Origin: Flavisolibacter longurius
GTDB taxonomy: Bacteria > Bacteroidota > Bacteroidia > Chitinophagales > Chitinophagaceae
Assembly (NCBI GenBank): GCA_014163555.1
Contig: JACJGO010000002.1
Location: 186,001-250,000, forward strand
Length of the DNA: 64,000 nucleotides
Reading direction: 5' to 3'
Shown here: positions 17,556-25,968 of the stretch, piece after piece
Position numbering within the stretch: the stretch's first letter is position 1
Layout: each line of letters starts with the position of its first letter
Program-made: the position numbers and the translations under genes
Notes under the pieces: generated by a model
What the model was told of the DNA's origin: nothing
Database searches by the model: none
What the model saw: the letters and a program-made list of their open reading frames with translations, nothing else

Positions 17556-18221
17556 TTTTTTATCCGGGTAGCCCATTACATTTTTTCCCAGGATGATGTT
17601 TCTTTCTGCATAAAATGTATCGCCTCTTTTCATTGGCTTCAGAATACCGTTGCCACCGCGGTTGCGCATGCTGTTGCGTACCTCTGCGGTCAGGAAGGGA
17701 TCGTCATCAAAATGATAATCATCGATCCAATATTCACCTTTATCCGGTTCTTTTACGGTGATGTGTATATGTGCCGGCGGGCCCGTTTTAGAATACGATG
17801 CCGGCCGGATGGTGTAAAACCGGTAGGCACCTTCGGCATTTGTTTTTAACCATCCACGAACGGTACCATGGCGTCGTGACCAACCGGTTTCGTTGCCGGT
17901 TGTTCGGTATTTACCCGATTGATCGGTTTGATATACATAGAGCACCACATGAGGTGCCGGTGTTTTACCATCGCTTTTGTACACCGTACCGGTGACCACC
18001 AGTTTGGGCCCTTCTTCCCCAAAGATGGGCAGCGTATCCACTTCATTCAATTGTTCAAACGGAGTGCTGCTTTCGTAAATGGCTTCGCAGCCTTCGCATG
18101 GTCCGCCCACGGGCGGGATGGATTCGTTGTTTACCGGTTTTGCATTTTGAGCGCTGCATCCAATAACAAGCAAAAGCAGTGGGAAGAATAGGATAAGCAT
18201 AAAACAAGGTTTCTGAAGCAA
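17553..18221 (-). CDS. Intradiol-dioxygenase-like lipoprotein
   Basis: A 222-aa protein with a lipoprotein signal (LLLLVIGCSAQ), so it is membrane-anchored rather than cytoplasmic. The beta-sandwich core of intradiol ring-cleavage dioxygenases (protocatechuate 3,4-dioxygenase type) is evident: VVTGTVYKSDGKTPAPHVVL, then RGWLKTNAEGAYRFYTIRPASY and PPAHIHITV. The Tyr pair and the HIH pair match the four ligands of the non-haem iron. Classical members are soluble and sit in aromatic catabolism operons; this one stands alone, so its substrate may be a phenol or quinone outside the cytoplasm. Family call good, activity unproven. Confidence 0.75.
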   Translation of the reverse strand: MLQKPCFMLILFFPLLLLVIGCSAQNAKPVNNESIPPVGGPCEGCEAIYESSTPFEQLNEVDTLPIFGEEGPKLVVTGTVYKSDGKTPAPHVVLYVYQTDQSGKYRTTGNETGWSRRHGTVRGWLKTNAEGAYRFYTIRPASYSKTGPPAHIHITVKEPDKGEYWIDDYHFDDDPFLTAEVRNSMRNRGGNGILKPMKRGDTFYAERNIILGKNVMGYPDKK

Positions 18222-18437
18222 AGGTTTTATTCTTTGGAAAGGATGGGAAATCGTTTACATATCCTGTAAAAAACACTTGATGAACGTGAGCATTCATTCC
18301 GTCGGAAGTGCTTTTCGAAATATTAAATTGGAAGAATATATATTAAATAATTGCCTAACTTAATAGCACGTTCTTACTCCTTGACAGACGTTCAGTACAA
18401 AGCGAATCATTTTTACTCATTCTAAAATCAACACGTC

Positions 18438-18818
18438 ATGTTACTACAAACCATCCTTCTGGACTTTTGGGACAGCATCAGCGGTAAAAGCAAAACAAGA
18501 AGCCTGCTTCAGCCGTATGTTACGGACGAAGCGCTTTATCAACATGTGGAAATGTTTGAAGGCGGGTTTCCGCAATACCGCGTCAGGGCAGAAGACATTA
18601 TTGAACAGGCCGATAAAGTGGTTGTCAGGGCTGTTTTCAGCGGCACACACACGGGAGAATTCAATGGCATCCCGGCTACCGGCAAATCGGTTGAGCTGCC
18701 GTTTATCATCATTTACCGCTTCGAGAACGGGAAGATCGCCGAACATTGGCTGGAGGCCAACCACCTGGCGCTTTTAACACAATTGGGTGTCATGAATACA
18801 GAAGCGGCAACGGCGTAA
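18438..18818 (+). CDS. SnoaL-like / NTF2-fold protein
   Basis: A 126-aa protein of the SnoaL-like polyketide-cyclase / NTF2-like fold: a helical start, then GEFNGIPATGKSVELPF and HWLEANHLALLTQLG. A clear paralogue lies at 38627-39013 with the same words (GELNGIPP, VELPFVISYEIENEKI, LMEQLGV). Such proteins bind or isomerise small hydrophobic molecules; substrate unknown. It is monocistronic, ending in a bidirectional terminator. Confidence 0.75.
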   Translation: MLLQTILLDFWDSISGKSKTRSLLQPYVTDEALYQHVEMFEGGFPQYRVRAEDIIEQADKVVVRAVFSGTHTGEFNGIPATGKSVELPFIIIYRFENGKIAEHWLEANHLALLTQLGVMNTEAATA

Positions 18819-18835
18819 TCATTCATGCAAAAAAG

Positions 18836-18869
18836 AAAAAGCCACAGGAACTAAACCTGTGGCTTTTTT
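18836..18869. terminator. Bidirectional rho-independent terminator
   Basis: AAAAAGCCACAGG, loop AACTAAA, CCTGTGGC and a T-run, between the convergent SnoaL-like gene and the SDR gene. Confidence 0.9.
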
Positions 18870-18901
18870 AATGATGGCTTACGGCAACTAGGATGGTTTG
18901 A

Positions 18902-19747
18902 TCAGGATTTCCATTCCCGCTCTTCTGCATCCAAAAAAATATCGGTCATCAACGGCTGCGAAGCATCGACAGCATAGCTCTCAAAATCCGTTACCCCTTC
19001 TTTACGCAACACCTCTTCATCAATAAAAAAATTGCCCGTGCAATCCGTTGAGGATTTGGACAGGATAGCGAAAGCGGCATCGGCAACAATCTCCGGCCTG
19101 CGGCTCATCTTTATCAGGGCATCACCTCCCAAGATGTTTTGCACGGCAGCGGTAGCGATGGTGGTTTGCGGCCACAGCGCATTGACGGCAATCCTGTCTT
19201 TGCGTAATTCTTCGGCAAGACCTGTCACGATCATGCTCATACCGTATTTGCTGATGGTATAGGCCAGGTGCTGCGAAAACCATTTGGGATTCATGTTGAG
19301 CGGAGGCGATAGATTGAGAATATGGGCATTGGCCGACTGGCGCAAGTGCGGAATACAGCTTTTGCACATAAAAAACGTTCCGCGAATCTCGATGTCCATC
19401 ATCAGGTCGAAGCGCTTGGCATCGGTTTGCTCGGTTGGCGTCAGGCTGATAGCGCTGGCATTGTTCACCAGGATATCGATGCCGCCAAATGTTTTGACCG
19501 TTTCCTGAACGGCAGCTTCGATCTGGTCTTCAAAGCGGATGTCGCACTGCAGCGGCAGGCATTTTATGCTGTATTCTTCCAGCTCTTTTGCCGCCGTGTA
19601 AATGGTGCCTTCCAACCTGGGATGCGGTTCGGTGGTTTTTGCTGCAATGGCAATGTTGCAGCCTTCCTTGGCCAACCGCAGGGCAATGGCTTTTCCAATA
19701 CCGCGGCTCCCACCAGTAATGAGGGCGGTTTTGTTTCTTACTTCCAT
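18902..19747 (-). CDS. SDR-family oxidoreductase (HSDL2-like)
   Basis: A 281-aa short-chain dehydrogenase with TGGSRGIGKAIAL at the N-terminus, VNNASAISL and the active-site stretch AYTISKYGMSM. The AKTTEPHPRLEGTIYTAAKE segment and the long NAHILNLSPPLNM loop recall the hydroxysteroid-dehydrogenase-like 2 group, which acts on fatty-acyl or steroid-like substrates. It starts 3 bp after the stop of the upstream aldo/keto reductase gene, so they are cotranscribed. Substrate unknown. Confidence 0.83.
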   Translation of the reverse strand: MEVRNKTALITGGSRGIGKAIALRLAKEGCNIAIAAKTTEPHPRLEGTIYTAAKELEEYSIKCLPLQCDIRFEDQIEAAVQETVKTFGGIDILVNNASAISLTPTEQTDAKRFDLMMDIEIRGTFFMCKSCIPHLRQSANAHILNLSPPLNMNPKWFSQHLAYTISKYGMSMIVTGLAEELRKDRIAVNALWPQTTIATAAVQNILGGDALIKMSRRPEIVADAAFAILSKSSTDCTGNFFIDEEVLRKEGVTDFESYAVDASQPLMTDIFLDAEEREWKS

Positions 19748-19750
19748 ATA

Positions 19751-20740
19751 CTAATATTCCGGCTGTACCGGTTTTGTTCCCATGATCGAATCAATTTGTT
19801 GCATTACCTCCGGCGTCAGTTTGGGGAGAGCATCCAGTGCCTGTAGGTTTTGCTCGAGCTGTTCGCGTTTTGTTGCCCCCAAAATAGCAGTGGTCACATT
19901 CGGGTTCCGAATTGTCCAGGCGATGGAGAGTGCACTAACGGAGACGCCTAAGTCGCCGGACAGTGACGTAAGCTCTTTTACGCGGTTCAATTTGTCTTCC
20001 GCCATCCAGCGGTCTTTCAGCCAGTCGAAACCTTCAAGGGCAAAACGGCTGTTCTCCGGGATGCCGTCGTTGTATTTCCCCGTAAGCAAACCGGCTGCCA
20101 AGGGACTCCAGATGGTGGTGCCCATGCCTACCGTGCGGAAGATATCGGCAAAATCTTTTTCCATTTTGGTCCGCTCAAACAGGTTGTATTGCGGCTGCTC
20201 TACAGCTGGTGGAATGAGTCTTAAATCGGCCGCCACGCGGTGGGCTTCCATGATCTCGGCAGCGCTCCACTCGGAGGTGCCCCAGTATAAAATCTTTCCT
20301 TGTTGAATGAGAAGATTCATTGTCCATACCACTTCCTCAATAGGTACACCTTTGTCGGGGCGGTGACAGAAAAAAAGATCGAGGTAATCGGTTTGCAGTC
20401 GCTGCAGGGCTTCGTGACAGGCTTCGGTGAGGTGCTTGCGGCTCAGGCCTGTTTGGTTTGGTTTGTTTTCCTTTCCCCGCCAGCCGAAAAAGGCTTTCGA
20501 ACTAACGGTGTAGGATGTACGATCCCAGCTTTTTTGTTTCAGTACACGGCCCATCATCTTTTCACTTTCGCCGGCTGCGTATACTTCAGCGTTGTCAAAA
20601 AAGTTGATGCCGTTATCGTAGGCGATGCCCATCAGTTCGTCGGAGATGCTGTCGTCGATTTGTTTGTGAAAGGTGACCCAACTGCCAAAAGAAAGTACAC
20701 TTAACTGGAGTCCGGTTCTTCCCATTCGTCTGTATTCCAT
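19751..20740 (-). CDS. Aldo/keto reductase
   Basis: A 329-aa TIM-barrel NADPH-dependent reductase. The catalytic Asp-Tyr-Lys-His set is visible: DNAEVY, SSKAF and FCHRPD. The start was set at MEYRRMGRTG (20740), where homology to the AKR voltage-gated-channel-beta-like group begins; a longer frame upstream is low-complexity. Substrates of this group are varied aldehydes and ketones. The next gene on the strand, an SDR, follows after 3 bp. A TAnnTTTA word (20762-20769) sits upstream as a possible -7 element. Confidence 0.87.
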   Translation of the reverse strand: MEYRRMGRTGLQLSVLSFGSWVTFHKQIDDSISDELMGIAYDNGINFFDNAEVYAAGESEKMMGRVLKQKSWDRTSYTVSSKAFFGWRGKENKPNQTGLSRKHLTEACHEALQRLQTDYLDLFFCHRPDKGVPIEEVVWTMNLLIQQGKILYWGTSEWSAAEIMEAHRVAADLRLIPPAVEQPQYNLFERTKMEKDFADIFRTVGMGTTIWSPLAAGLLTGKYNDGIPENSRFALEGFDWLKDRWMAEDKLNRVKELTSLSGDLGVSVSALSIAWTIRNPNVTTAILGATKREQLEQNLQALDALPKLTPEVMQQIDSIMGTKPVQPEY

Positions 20741-20940
20741 GCTGTCGAAATTTTGTGAAGCTAAAGGTAGGGAAAGAGAGGGCTTGGCTGGTGGTTGAGG
20801 TTTGGCAGAAGTGATGGGTTTGTATGGTGTGGCTTTTTCTATTTTTTGATTAAAACACATCGAAATGCACGGGTATTTCATGCAACTATCACTTAGGTCT
20901 TTGCATTTCAAATTGTCTGATATTTTAGCGCTTCTTGCTT

Positions 20941-21503
20941 GTCATCCCGATGCTTCCTTGGTCAGCACAAGCTTCGGAGGAATCTTTGTATTGTACAATT
21001 AGTGGCTTTGGTTGCAGACAAGATCTTCGATTGTTTGTTTTCCACCTTTTCTCCCCGAAAAGGTGGAGCCAAAAGTTCAAAGCAAATCCAAAGGCTCCGC
21101 CGGATTTGCTGCAGCCCTCGCACAACAGGCATTCGTCACACAGTGCATGCTTCATTGTGTAAGGAGTCTTTCTCTTCAACTTTAATCTTCACAACACGTT
21201 GCAAAAGGCAATTCTTTTTTACCTGCTCATAAAGCAAACTACTGGAGGCGCTGTAGTGCGCTATTCCTTCTCTACAGCAATAAGATACGTTAGGCAATGC
21301 GCAATAAGGCGCTGAACCAGTGGGTGAAGGATAAGTAATAATGGAAGGTTTCCCTCTTTGAGAATTGAGTATTGAATATTGCTTATTAAAAGTCAAAATC
21401 AAAAAGCCTCCATCACATAAATGACAGCGGCTTAAAACGTATCGTGCAAAAGCAAGGGTATGTGCGGTAGAAAGCCCCTCCACCGGAGGGGTTTGGGGAG
21501 GCT
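20941..21503. repeat. Dispersed structured intergenic repeat, copy A
   Basis: About 563 bp that aligns along its length, same orientation, with 50185-50756. Landmarks in order: GTCATCCCGATGCTT start; hairpin CCACCTTTTC/GAAAAGGTGG at 21042-21066; AAATCC...GGATTT inverted repeat; TGCGCAATAAGGCGCT; GGAAGGTTTCCCTCTTTGAG; a 7-bp-period array (21358-21385); a minus-strand terminator-like stem (AAAAAGCC...GGCTTAAAA); and hairpin CCCCTCC/GGAGGGG at 21475-21491. Frames that cross it share words with those of copy B but start in different places, so I read them as non-coding. It lies 3' of lptC (minus) and 5' of the aldo/keto reductase; 20741-20940 shows nothing further. Confidence 0.75.
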
Positions 21504-21533
21504 TCTGGGCAAGGTTAGGCGGGGGCCGTGCCT

Positions 21534-22130
21534 TTACTGCGCCGTCATACTGTCCGGTACAATGATGATTCCCGTAGGCTGAAAAATGGTGTAGTTGGAA
21601 AGATCCTGGTCGGCCTCAAAGCCCTTGCCGCCGTAAATAATTTTGGATGCCGATTTAAACCGCACGAATTTATCGGTGTAAAATTTTTTGGTGTTCTGGT
21701 CCCACCAAAGATCCGGTGTGCGCAGGGTGTCACCTTTGATGTTGAAAGCCACCACGCTGTCGCGTAAATACACCTTGCTTTGCGTTTCCAGGTATTTGCC
21801 ATAAAGGGCATCCACCTGGCTTTCCACTTTTCCGGCACTGTCGTAAAAGTTTACGTGCAGCGAACGGCTGAATTCAAGATAGGTGCTGTCCAATGTGAAC
21901 CGCTTCATGTACGGAGCAGTAAGTTTGGCCCGCAACTGGCCGTTGGCACTAAGATAACTGGTAATGTTGAACGCTTCTTCAATAGCCGGCTTCCGTTCAT
22001 TGGTGCGGTTTACCAGTTCCGGGTCGTTCTCGCAGCTCAAAAAACCAGCGGTGCCAAAAAACAGAAATGTCAAACGCAAAGCGTATGACAGAAACTTACT
22101 CTGTTTGACGTTTGGCGTTTGACGTTTCAC
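21534..22130 (-). CDS. lptC: LPS export periplasmic lipoprotein LptC
   Basis: A 198-aa protein. A lipobox (FFGTAGFLSC) follows a long basic N-terminus, and the body has the LptC beta-jellyroll pattern: FNITSYLSANGQLRAKLTAP, then KVYLRDSVVAFNIKGDTLRT, DLWWDQNTKKFYTDKFV and GKGFEADQDLSNYTIF. LptC passes LPS from the LptBFG transporter to the LptA bridge. The start is a GTG at 22130 inside a 7-bp-period repeat tract; a later TTG is possible. It follows the outer-membrane-protein gene by 31 bp. The gene is embedded in an envelope gene group on the minus strand. Confidence 0.85.
   Translation of the reverse strand: MKRQTPNVKQSKFLSYALRLTFLFFGTAGFLSCENDPELVNRTNERKPAIEEAFNITSYLSANGQLRAKLTAPYMKRFTLDSTYLEFSRSLHVNFYDSAGKVESQVDALYGKYLETQSKVYLRDSVVAFNIKGDTLRTPDLWWDQNTKKFYTDKFVRFKSASKIIYGGKGFEADQDLSNYTIFQPTGIIIVPDSMTAQ
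22103..22130. repeat. Heptamer-period array overlapping the LptC start
   Basis: Four units of exactly 7 bp: GTTTGAC, GTTTGGC, GTTTGAC, GTTTCAC. The LptC GTG start codon is the complement of the last three bases. Confidence 0.7.
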
Positions 22131-22161
22131 TGAAAATATAAAATAAGTTACCTAAGAGGTT

Positions 22162-23496
22162 TTAATCGTAACGGCGCTTGCCAAACCAAAGATCGGTGAA
22201 GTTGAAGCCAAGTGAAATACGGAACATGTCCTCTTTAACAGCATTATCATCATTACCCCGACGAATGTATTCTCCCCCGATATTAATGATGGTTTGCTGT
22301 GCCGACAAGCGGCTATAGTTGCGCAGCGGCAAACCCAGTCCCAGCGAAACACCATATACCGGTAAGTCGTTTCCAACTTTGATATAATCACGACCGGTGA
22401 AAAATCCAAATCGGTAGCTGACCAGGCGCCCGGCCTGCATGGCTGAGTAAGAAGGTGTAATCTGTCCGCCTACACGCACCTCCCAGTTATTTTGTACCAG
22501 GTCCTGCGTACCAAAAAAACGAAAGTCATTCCATTTGCCGGTTACATAGTCAACCCCAAGGCTCCAGCCGCGGGCCCGTTCGCTGGGTGCCCGCTCAAAC
22601 AGCAATCCCACCGTATAGTTAGCCGGGTACACAACATCGCCGGCCACATCACTTTGTTGCGATACACTGTCCACCTGAAGTTCCTGTCCATTCACATCAC
22701 GAGTGTAGGTATACCGGCTGATGTCCTGCGTACCACCAAGGGTTTGCTTCCAGTTTCCCGAAGCACCCAGGCGCAACGAAGATTTGCCGATATCAATGCG
22801 CCACTGGCTTCCCACCGTAAAAAACAGGCTTCCGAAATTTGAGTTCGTGGTGTGGTTCGATGCGGCATATTCCACCGAATCGTTCACAAAAACCCGGCGG
22901 GTGGTGAGTTCTTTTTTTCCAAACAGGTAGCCCACGTTGGCACCGATGCTGAAGTTGTTGGTGCCGAAGCCCGTACCGATGGAAGGCAAAAAGCTACCGC
23001 CGGTACCGGTGTATTGGGTAAACACGCTGTCGATATCAGTCAATCGTTCGCGGCGATAGATGTTGTAGGCCACACGGCTGATGGGACGAATACCAAAGGC
23101 CAGGCCCCAATTGGGCCGAATGGGTACGCCAACATAAACATGCGAAAAAAGAAGGTCGTTAGCACGAAAGCTTTGCGTGGTATTAGGCTCCGCCAGTTTC
23201 CGGCTGTCGAAGTTGATGCCCGCATCCAAGATCACCCGTCCCTGAGAAACCTTCCGCGAACGCTGCTCCACAAATGCCTGAAATCCGGCATAAGATGCGG
23301 GGTTGTTGTAGTTAACGGAAAAAGGATCGGTGTACGCTGCCGATATTCCACCCATGCCCCGGCTGATTACATTGGTGCGGGGATACAGGTTACCCAAGCC
23401 ATACCGGGAGTAAGGCGAGTTGTCCTGTGCATGAAGTGAAGTAAAGAAAACGGAAGAGAGAAAAGCGGCCGTTATAGAGAGTTTATGTTTAAGCAT
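22162..23496 (-). CDS. Outer-membrane beta-barrel protein, FadL/OmpP1-like
   Basis: A 444-aa protein with a signal peptide (to SLHAQ) and a typical Bacteroidota barrel opening (DNSPYSRYGLGNLYPRTN..RGMGGI). Alternating beta segments run to a C-terminal aromatic stretch. The beginning suggests the OmpP1/FadL/TodX-like superfamily that conducts hydrophobic compounds, but assignment is loose. The ATG at 23496 is preferred; it overlaps the end of coaX by 8 bp, so coaX and this gene are cotranscribed. Confidence 0.7.
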   Translation of the reverse strand: MLKHKLSITAAFLSSVFFTSLHAQDNSPYSRYGLGNLYPRTNVISRGMGGISAAYTDPFSVNYNNPASYAGFQAFVEQRSRKVSQGRVILDAGINFDSRKLAEPNTTQSFRANDLLFSHVYVGVPIRPNWGLAFGIRPISRVAYNIYRRERLTDIDSVFTQYTGTGGSFLPSIGTGFGTNNFSIGANVGYLFGKKELTTRRVFVNDSVEYAASNHTTNSNFGSLFFTVGSQWRIDIGKSSLRLGASGNWKQTLGGTQDISRYTYTRDVNGQELQVDSVSQQSDVAGDVVYPANYTVGLLFERAPSERARGWSLGVDYVTGKWNDFRFFGTQDLVQNNWEVRVGGQITPSYSAMQAGRLVSYRFGFFTGRDYIKVGNDLPVYGVSLGLGLPLRNYSRLSAQQTIINIGGEYIRRGNDDNAVKEDMFRISLGFNFTDLWFGKRRYD

Positions 23497-24211
23497 TGTT
23501 GTACTGGCTAATTGCATACAGACCTTTAAAAATTAAATCAGGGTCTGCAAATATCTTGTTTTTCAAATGGGGCCTGAATAATTGAATATCACCCCCGGTT
23601 AAAAGGGCGTTAAAGTTCCCGAACTTTTCGCTATATAAATCCAGTATCCCATCGATCTCTTTTGCCATGCCCAGAATGACGCCGCTTTGCAGGTTGGTGG
23701 CTGTGTCGTAGCCGATCAGGGGCACGTTCCAGTCGCCTTTTACCAAGGGAAGTTTGGCCGTAAACTCGTGCATGGCCCGAAAACGCATTTCCATACCGGG
23801 TGAAATGGAACCGCCCAAAAACTCGCTTTGCTGGTTAATAAAATTGTAGGTAATGCAGGTGCCCAAACCTACCGCTACGTTGTTTTTACCGGGAAACAGG
23901 AATACCGCCGAAGCAGCGATGGCCAGCCGGTCGGCACCCATGGTTTCGGGCTTGCCGACGGGGATGGTAAACGGCAGCCTCGATTCATTGGAAAGCTTAT
24001 GAAAACGGGTATGACGGGAAAGCAATTCTTCTACGCCGGGTTTATGGTTGATGACCGACGATAAAATAGAGGCCTGTGGCTTGTAAGCAGCAATGATCTC
24101 CGCAAGATGTTGCAATTGGTCGCGAAGCACAATTACTTCGGTCAGTTCATCCTCCACAAACACCGCAACCTTTAAGCGGGTGTTGCCAAAATCAAGGCAA
24201 AGCGTTGTCAT
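23489..24211 (-). CDS. coaX: Type III pantothenate kinase
   Basis: A 240-aa member of the CoaX family, which phosphorylates pantothenate as the first step to coenzyme A. DFGNTRLKVAVF (ASKHA phosphate-binding motif) and GADRLA with the catalytic Asp are present. The usual V-x-D-x-G-T word of the second motif reads VGLGTCITYN here, so the Asp is absent; in related Chitinophagaceae I have a similar memory, so it may be a clade variant. The start codon ATG 24211 is fine. Overlaps the downstream barrel gene. Confidence 0.85.
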   Translation of the reverse strand: MTTLCLDFGNTRLKVAVFVEDELTEVIVLRDQLQHLAEIIAAYKPQASILSSVINHKPGVEELLSRHTRFHKLSNESRLPFTIPVGKPETMGADRLAIAASAVFLFPGKNNVAVGLGTCITYNFINQQSEFLGGSISPGMEMRFRAMHEFTAKLPLVKGDWNVPLIGYDTATNLQSGVILGMAKEIDGILDLYSEKFGNFNALLTGGDIQLFRPHLKNKIFADPDLIFKGLYAISQYNNA

Positions 24212-24222
24212 ACGTGTTGAAA

Positions 24223-24308
24223 AAGTTTACAAGTTTACGGGTTCACCTGTTTCCAAGCAGAAAATACTTTGACGCATACACAACACGTGAACGAGTAAAC
24301 GAGTAGAC
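24223..24308. repeat. Inverted pair of 8-bp-period arrays (coaX to lon gap)
   Basis: AAGTTTAC, AAGTTTAC, GGGTTCAC, CTGTTTCC (24223-24254) and, in inverted sense, ACGTGAAC, GAGTAAAC, GAGTAGAC (24285-24308). The arms can pair as a hairpin. Confidence 0.65.
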
Positions 24309-24950
24309 TTAAATGTCGAAGTTGAAAGCTGAGAGGTTTTTAAAGTGCCCGTTCAGCTTTACTTTTTCTTTCAGGTTTTCCATTTCGGCCACCATGGGAA
24401 TAACTTTCTGCAGGTGCCGCTTCAGGTATTCCTGTCGCTGCCGTTCGTGCATCAGGTTCAGGAGTTCATATTCTTCCTGCAGCGAAAAACCAACATGATG
24501 CGCCAGGTCGTACGTGTTTAATTGTTCTTCGCTTTTTTTGAAATCTTTTTCCACCTTCAGCAGTTTGTACAATTCGCGTATGCTGTTGAGCAGGCGGCGC
24601 ATAACCTCGGCGCTTCCCATTTCGTGATTGACGGGGTAATTGACAATGGCGCCGCTGTATAATTTATCCGGAATTTCTTTGATCACTTCCAGCACCCGAA
24701 ACACCTGTTCGCCTTCGGTTTTAATGTCCATCTCACCATTTTCGTGCACGGTGGTGATTTCTTTAATACACAACACTGTACCATAATCCTGCACTTTATT
24801 ATCAATGACGGTGGGAATACCGAAGGGCTTGTTGCCGGCATGACATTCGTTGATCAGTTGTTTGTACCGGGGCTCAAAAATGTGGAGGTTCAGGCTTTCG
24901 CCGGGATACACAACAATGCCAAGCGGAAATATCGGAACAAAATTGGTCAT
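24309..24950 (-). CDS. LON peptidase substrate-binding-domain protein
   Basis: A 213-aa protein that is only the Lon N-terminal (LAN) domain: MTNFVPIFPLGIVVYPGE, LNLHIFEPRYKQLI, then a central beta barrel (VLCIKEITTVHENGEMDIKT) and helices. The AAA+ and protease domains of Lon are absent. Such stand-alone proteins may present substrates or have an unrelated job. The start at 24950 is supported by homology; the preceding 16 codons come from the intergenic repeat region. It lies in a minus-strand envelope gene run. Confidence 0.8.
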   Translation of the reverse strand: MTNFVPIFPLGIVVYPGESLNLHIFEPRYKQLINECHAGNKPFGIPTVIDNKVQDYGTVLCIKEITTVHENGEMDIKTEGEQVFRVLEVIKEIPDKLYSGAIVNYPVNHEMGSAEVMRRLLNSIRELYKLLKVEKDFKKSEEQLNTYDLAHHVGFSLQEEYELLNLMHERQRQEYLKRHLQKVIPMVAEMENLKEKVKLNGHFKNLSAFNFDI

Positions 24951-24990
24951 GCGATGAGGTATGCAAATTTGATGCAAAGACGTGCAAGTA

Positions 24991-25086
24991 AAGTTCACGA
25001 GTTTTTAAGTTCACGTGTTGATGGTTATCTACCGGGGTTCGCTACGTGAATGAACTTGTGAACCCGTGAACCTGTGGACCTGTGAG
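24991..25086. repeat. Inverted pair of 8-bp-period arrays (lon to GT2 gap)
   Basis: AAGTTCAC, GAGTTTTT, AAGTTCAC, GTGTTGAT (24991-25022) and the inverted partner CTTGTGAA, CCCGTGAA, CCTGTGGA, CCTGTGAG (25055-25086). The second array lies inside the GT2 gene and encodes its last residues. Confidence 0.65.
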
Positions 25087-25841
25087 CTCCCCTTTTCCAG
25101 TTCCCGCAGTCTTGCATATTTTAAAAAAGTATAGAACGCTGTCATGCGGGCCGAGAGAAGCCCTTCCCATCCATCTAAAAAACCAAGTCCAAAAATATAG
25201 TGCTTGGCAAAGGCGAACTGCGGGGCAATCCATCGTTTGATCCAGGTAGATTTTTTCCCCTGGCTATAATATTTTTCTGCGTTCAGCAGGGCGTAATGAA
25301 CCATTTTCTGGCTGTATTCGACGGTGTCTTTCATGGTGCGGTGCAGCACATGTCCTTTCAGGGATTGTATTGTTACCGTGGGTGGAATCCGGAGGCTTTC
25401 ATGAATGATGGCCTCGTCCCAATTGACCACCGTGCGGTTAAACAGCCGAATGTGTTGATCACCACCCCATTCACCAAAACGAAGGTGTTTATCGCCCAAT
25501 AAATTTTTAAAGCCGATGCGATAAGCAACATGGGCATTGTTTGGTGAAAGCGTCTTCAGGCTTTGCTGTAATTCCGTATCGATGGCTTCATCCGCATCCA
25601 GGCAAAGCACCCAATCGCGTTGCGCCAACGAAACGGCGTGGCGTTTGGTTTTGCCAAAACCCATCCAAGGCCCTTCCACCACACGAACCGGAAACTGTTG
25701 CAATACCGCCAGGGTACCATCCGTGCTGCCACTGTCGTACACTACAATATCATCGGTAATACCCGTAAGGCTTTGCAGCACCCGCTCGATGTTGCCTTTT
25801 TCATCTTTACAAATGATAACGATGGAAAAATTCTTGTTCAT
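25029..25841 (-). CDS. GT2 family glycosyltransferase, WaaE/KdtX-like
   Basis: A 270-aa cytoplasmic transferase of the WaaE/KdtX group. FSIVIICKDEKGN, DIVVYDSGSTDGT, GPWMGFGKTKRHAV and DWVLCLDADEA carry the nucleotide-sugar-binding and metal-binding (DAD) motifs. The family adds a hexose (Glc in known members) to the LPS core, fitting the neighbouring ligase and lptC. The start is MNKNF (25841), with another ATG five codons earlier. The last about 20 residues are encoded by the tandem array at 25055-25086 and have no counterpart I recognise in the family. Confidence 0.82.
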   Translation of the reverse strand: MNKNFSIVIICKDEKGNIERVLQSLTGITDDIVVYDSGSTDGTLAVLQQFPVRVVEGPWMGFGKTKRHAVSLAQRDWVLCLDADEAIDTELQQSLKTLSPNNAHVAYRIGFKNLLGDKHLRFGEWGGDQHIRLFNRTVVNWDEAIIHESLRIPPTVTIQSLKGHVLHRTMKDTVEYSQKMVHYALLNAEKYYSQGKKSTWIKRWIAPQFAFAKHYIFGLGFLDGWEGLLSARMTAFYTFLKYARLRELEKGSSQVHRFTGSQVHSRSEPR

Positions 25842-25857
25842 GTTTGTTGTTGACATC

Positions 25858-25968
25858 GTGAATGGTCAATCATCAATCGTATTTCATTTCAACGCTTCTT
25901 GACGACTGAAATGAAGATTTCGAGAATAACCATCATCCATGTTTGACGATTCACGTCTGACATTTCAC
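25858..25968. repeat. Paired heptamer-period arrays (GT2 to ligase gap)
   Basis: GTGAATG, GTCAATC, ATCAATC, GTATTTC (25858-25885) and GTTTGAC, GATTCAC, GTCTGAC, ATTTCAC (25941-25968). The second, read in reverse complement, resembles the first, so it is an inverted pair. The second overlaps the end of the ligase gene. Confidence 0.6.

Noticed and set aside
21136-21483. Minus-strand frame within dispersed repeat copy A, sharing QRGKPSIITYP with copy B
   Set aside because: The shared words follow nucleotide similarity of a non-coding repeat; starts and ends differ between copies, and the frame crosses hairpins.
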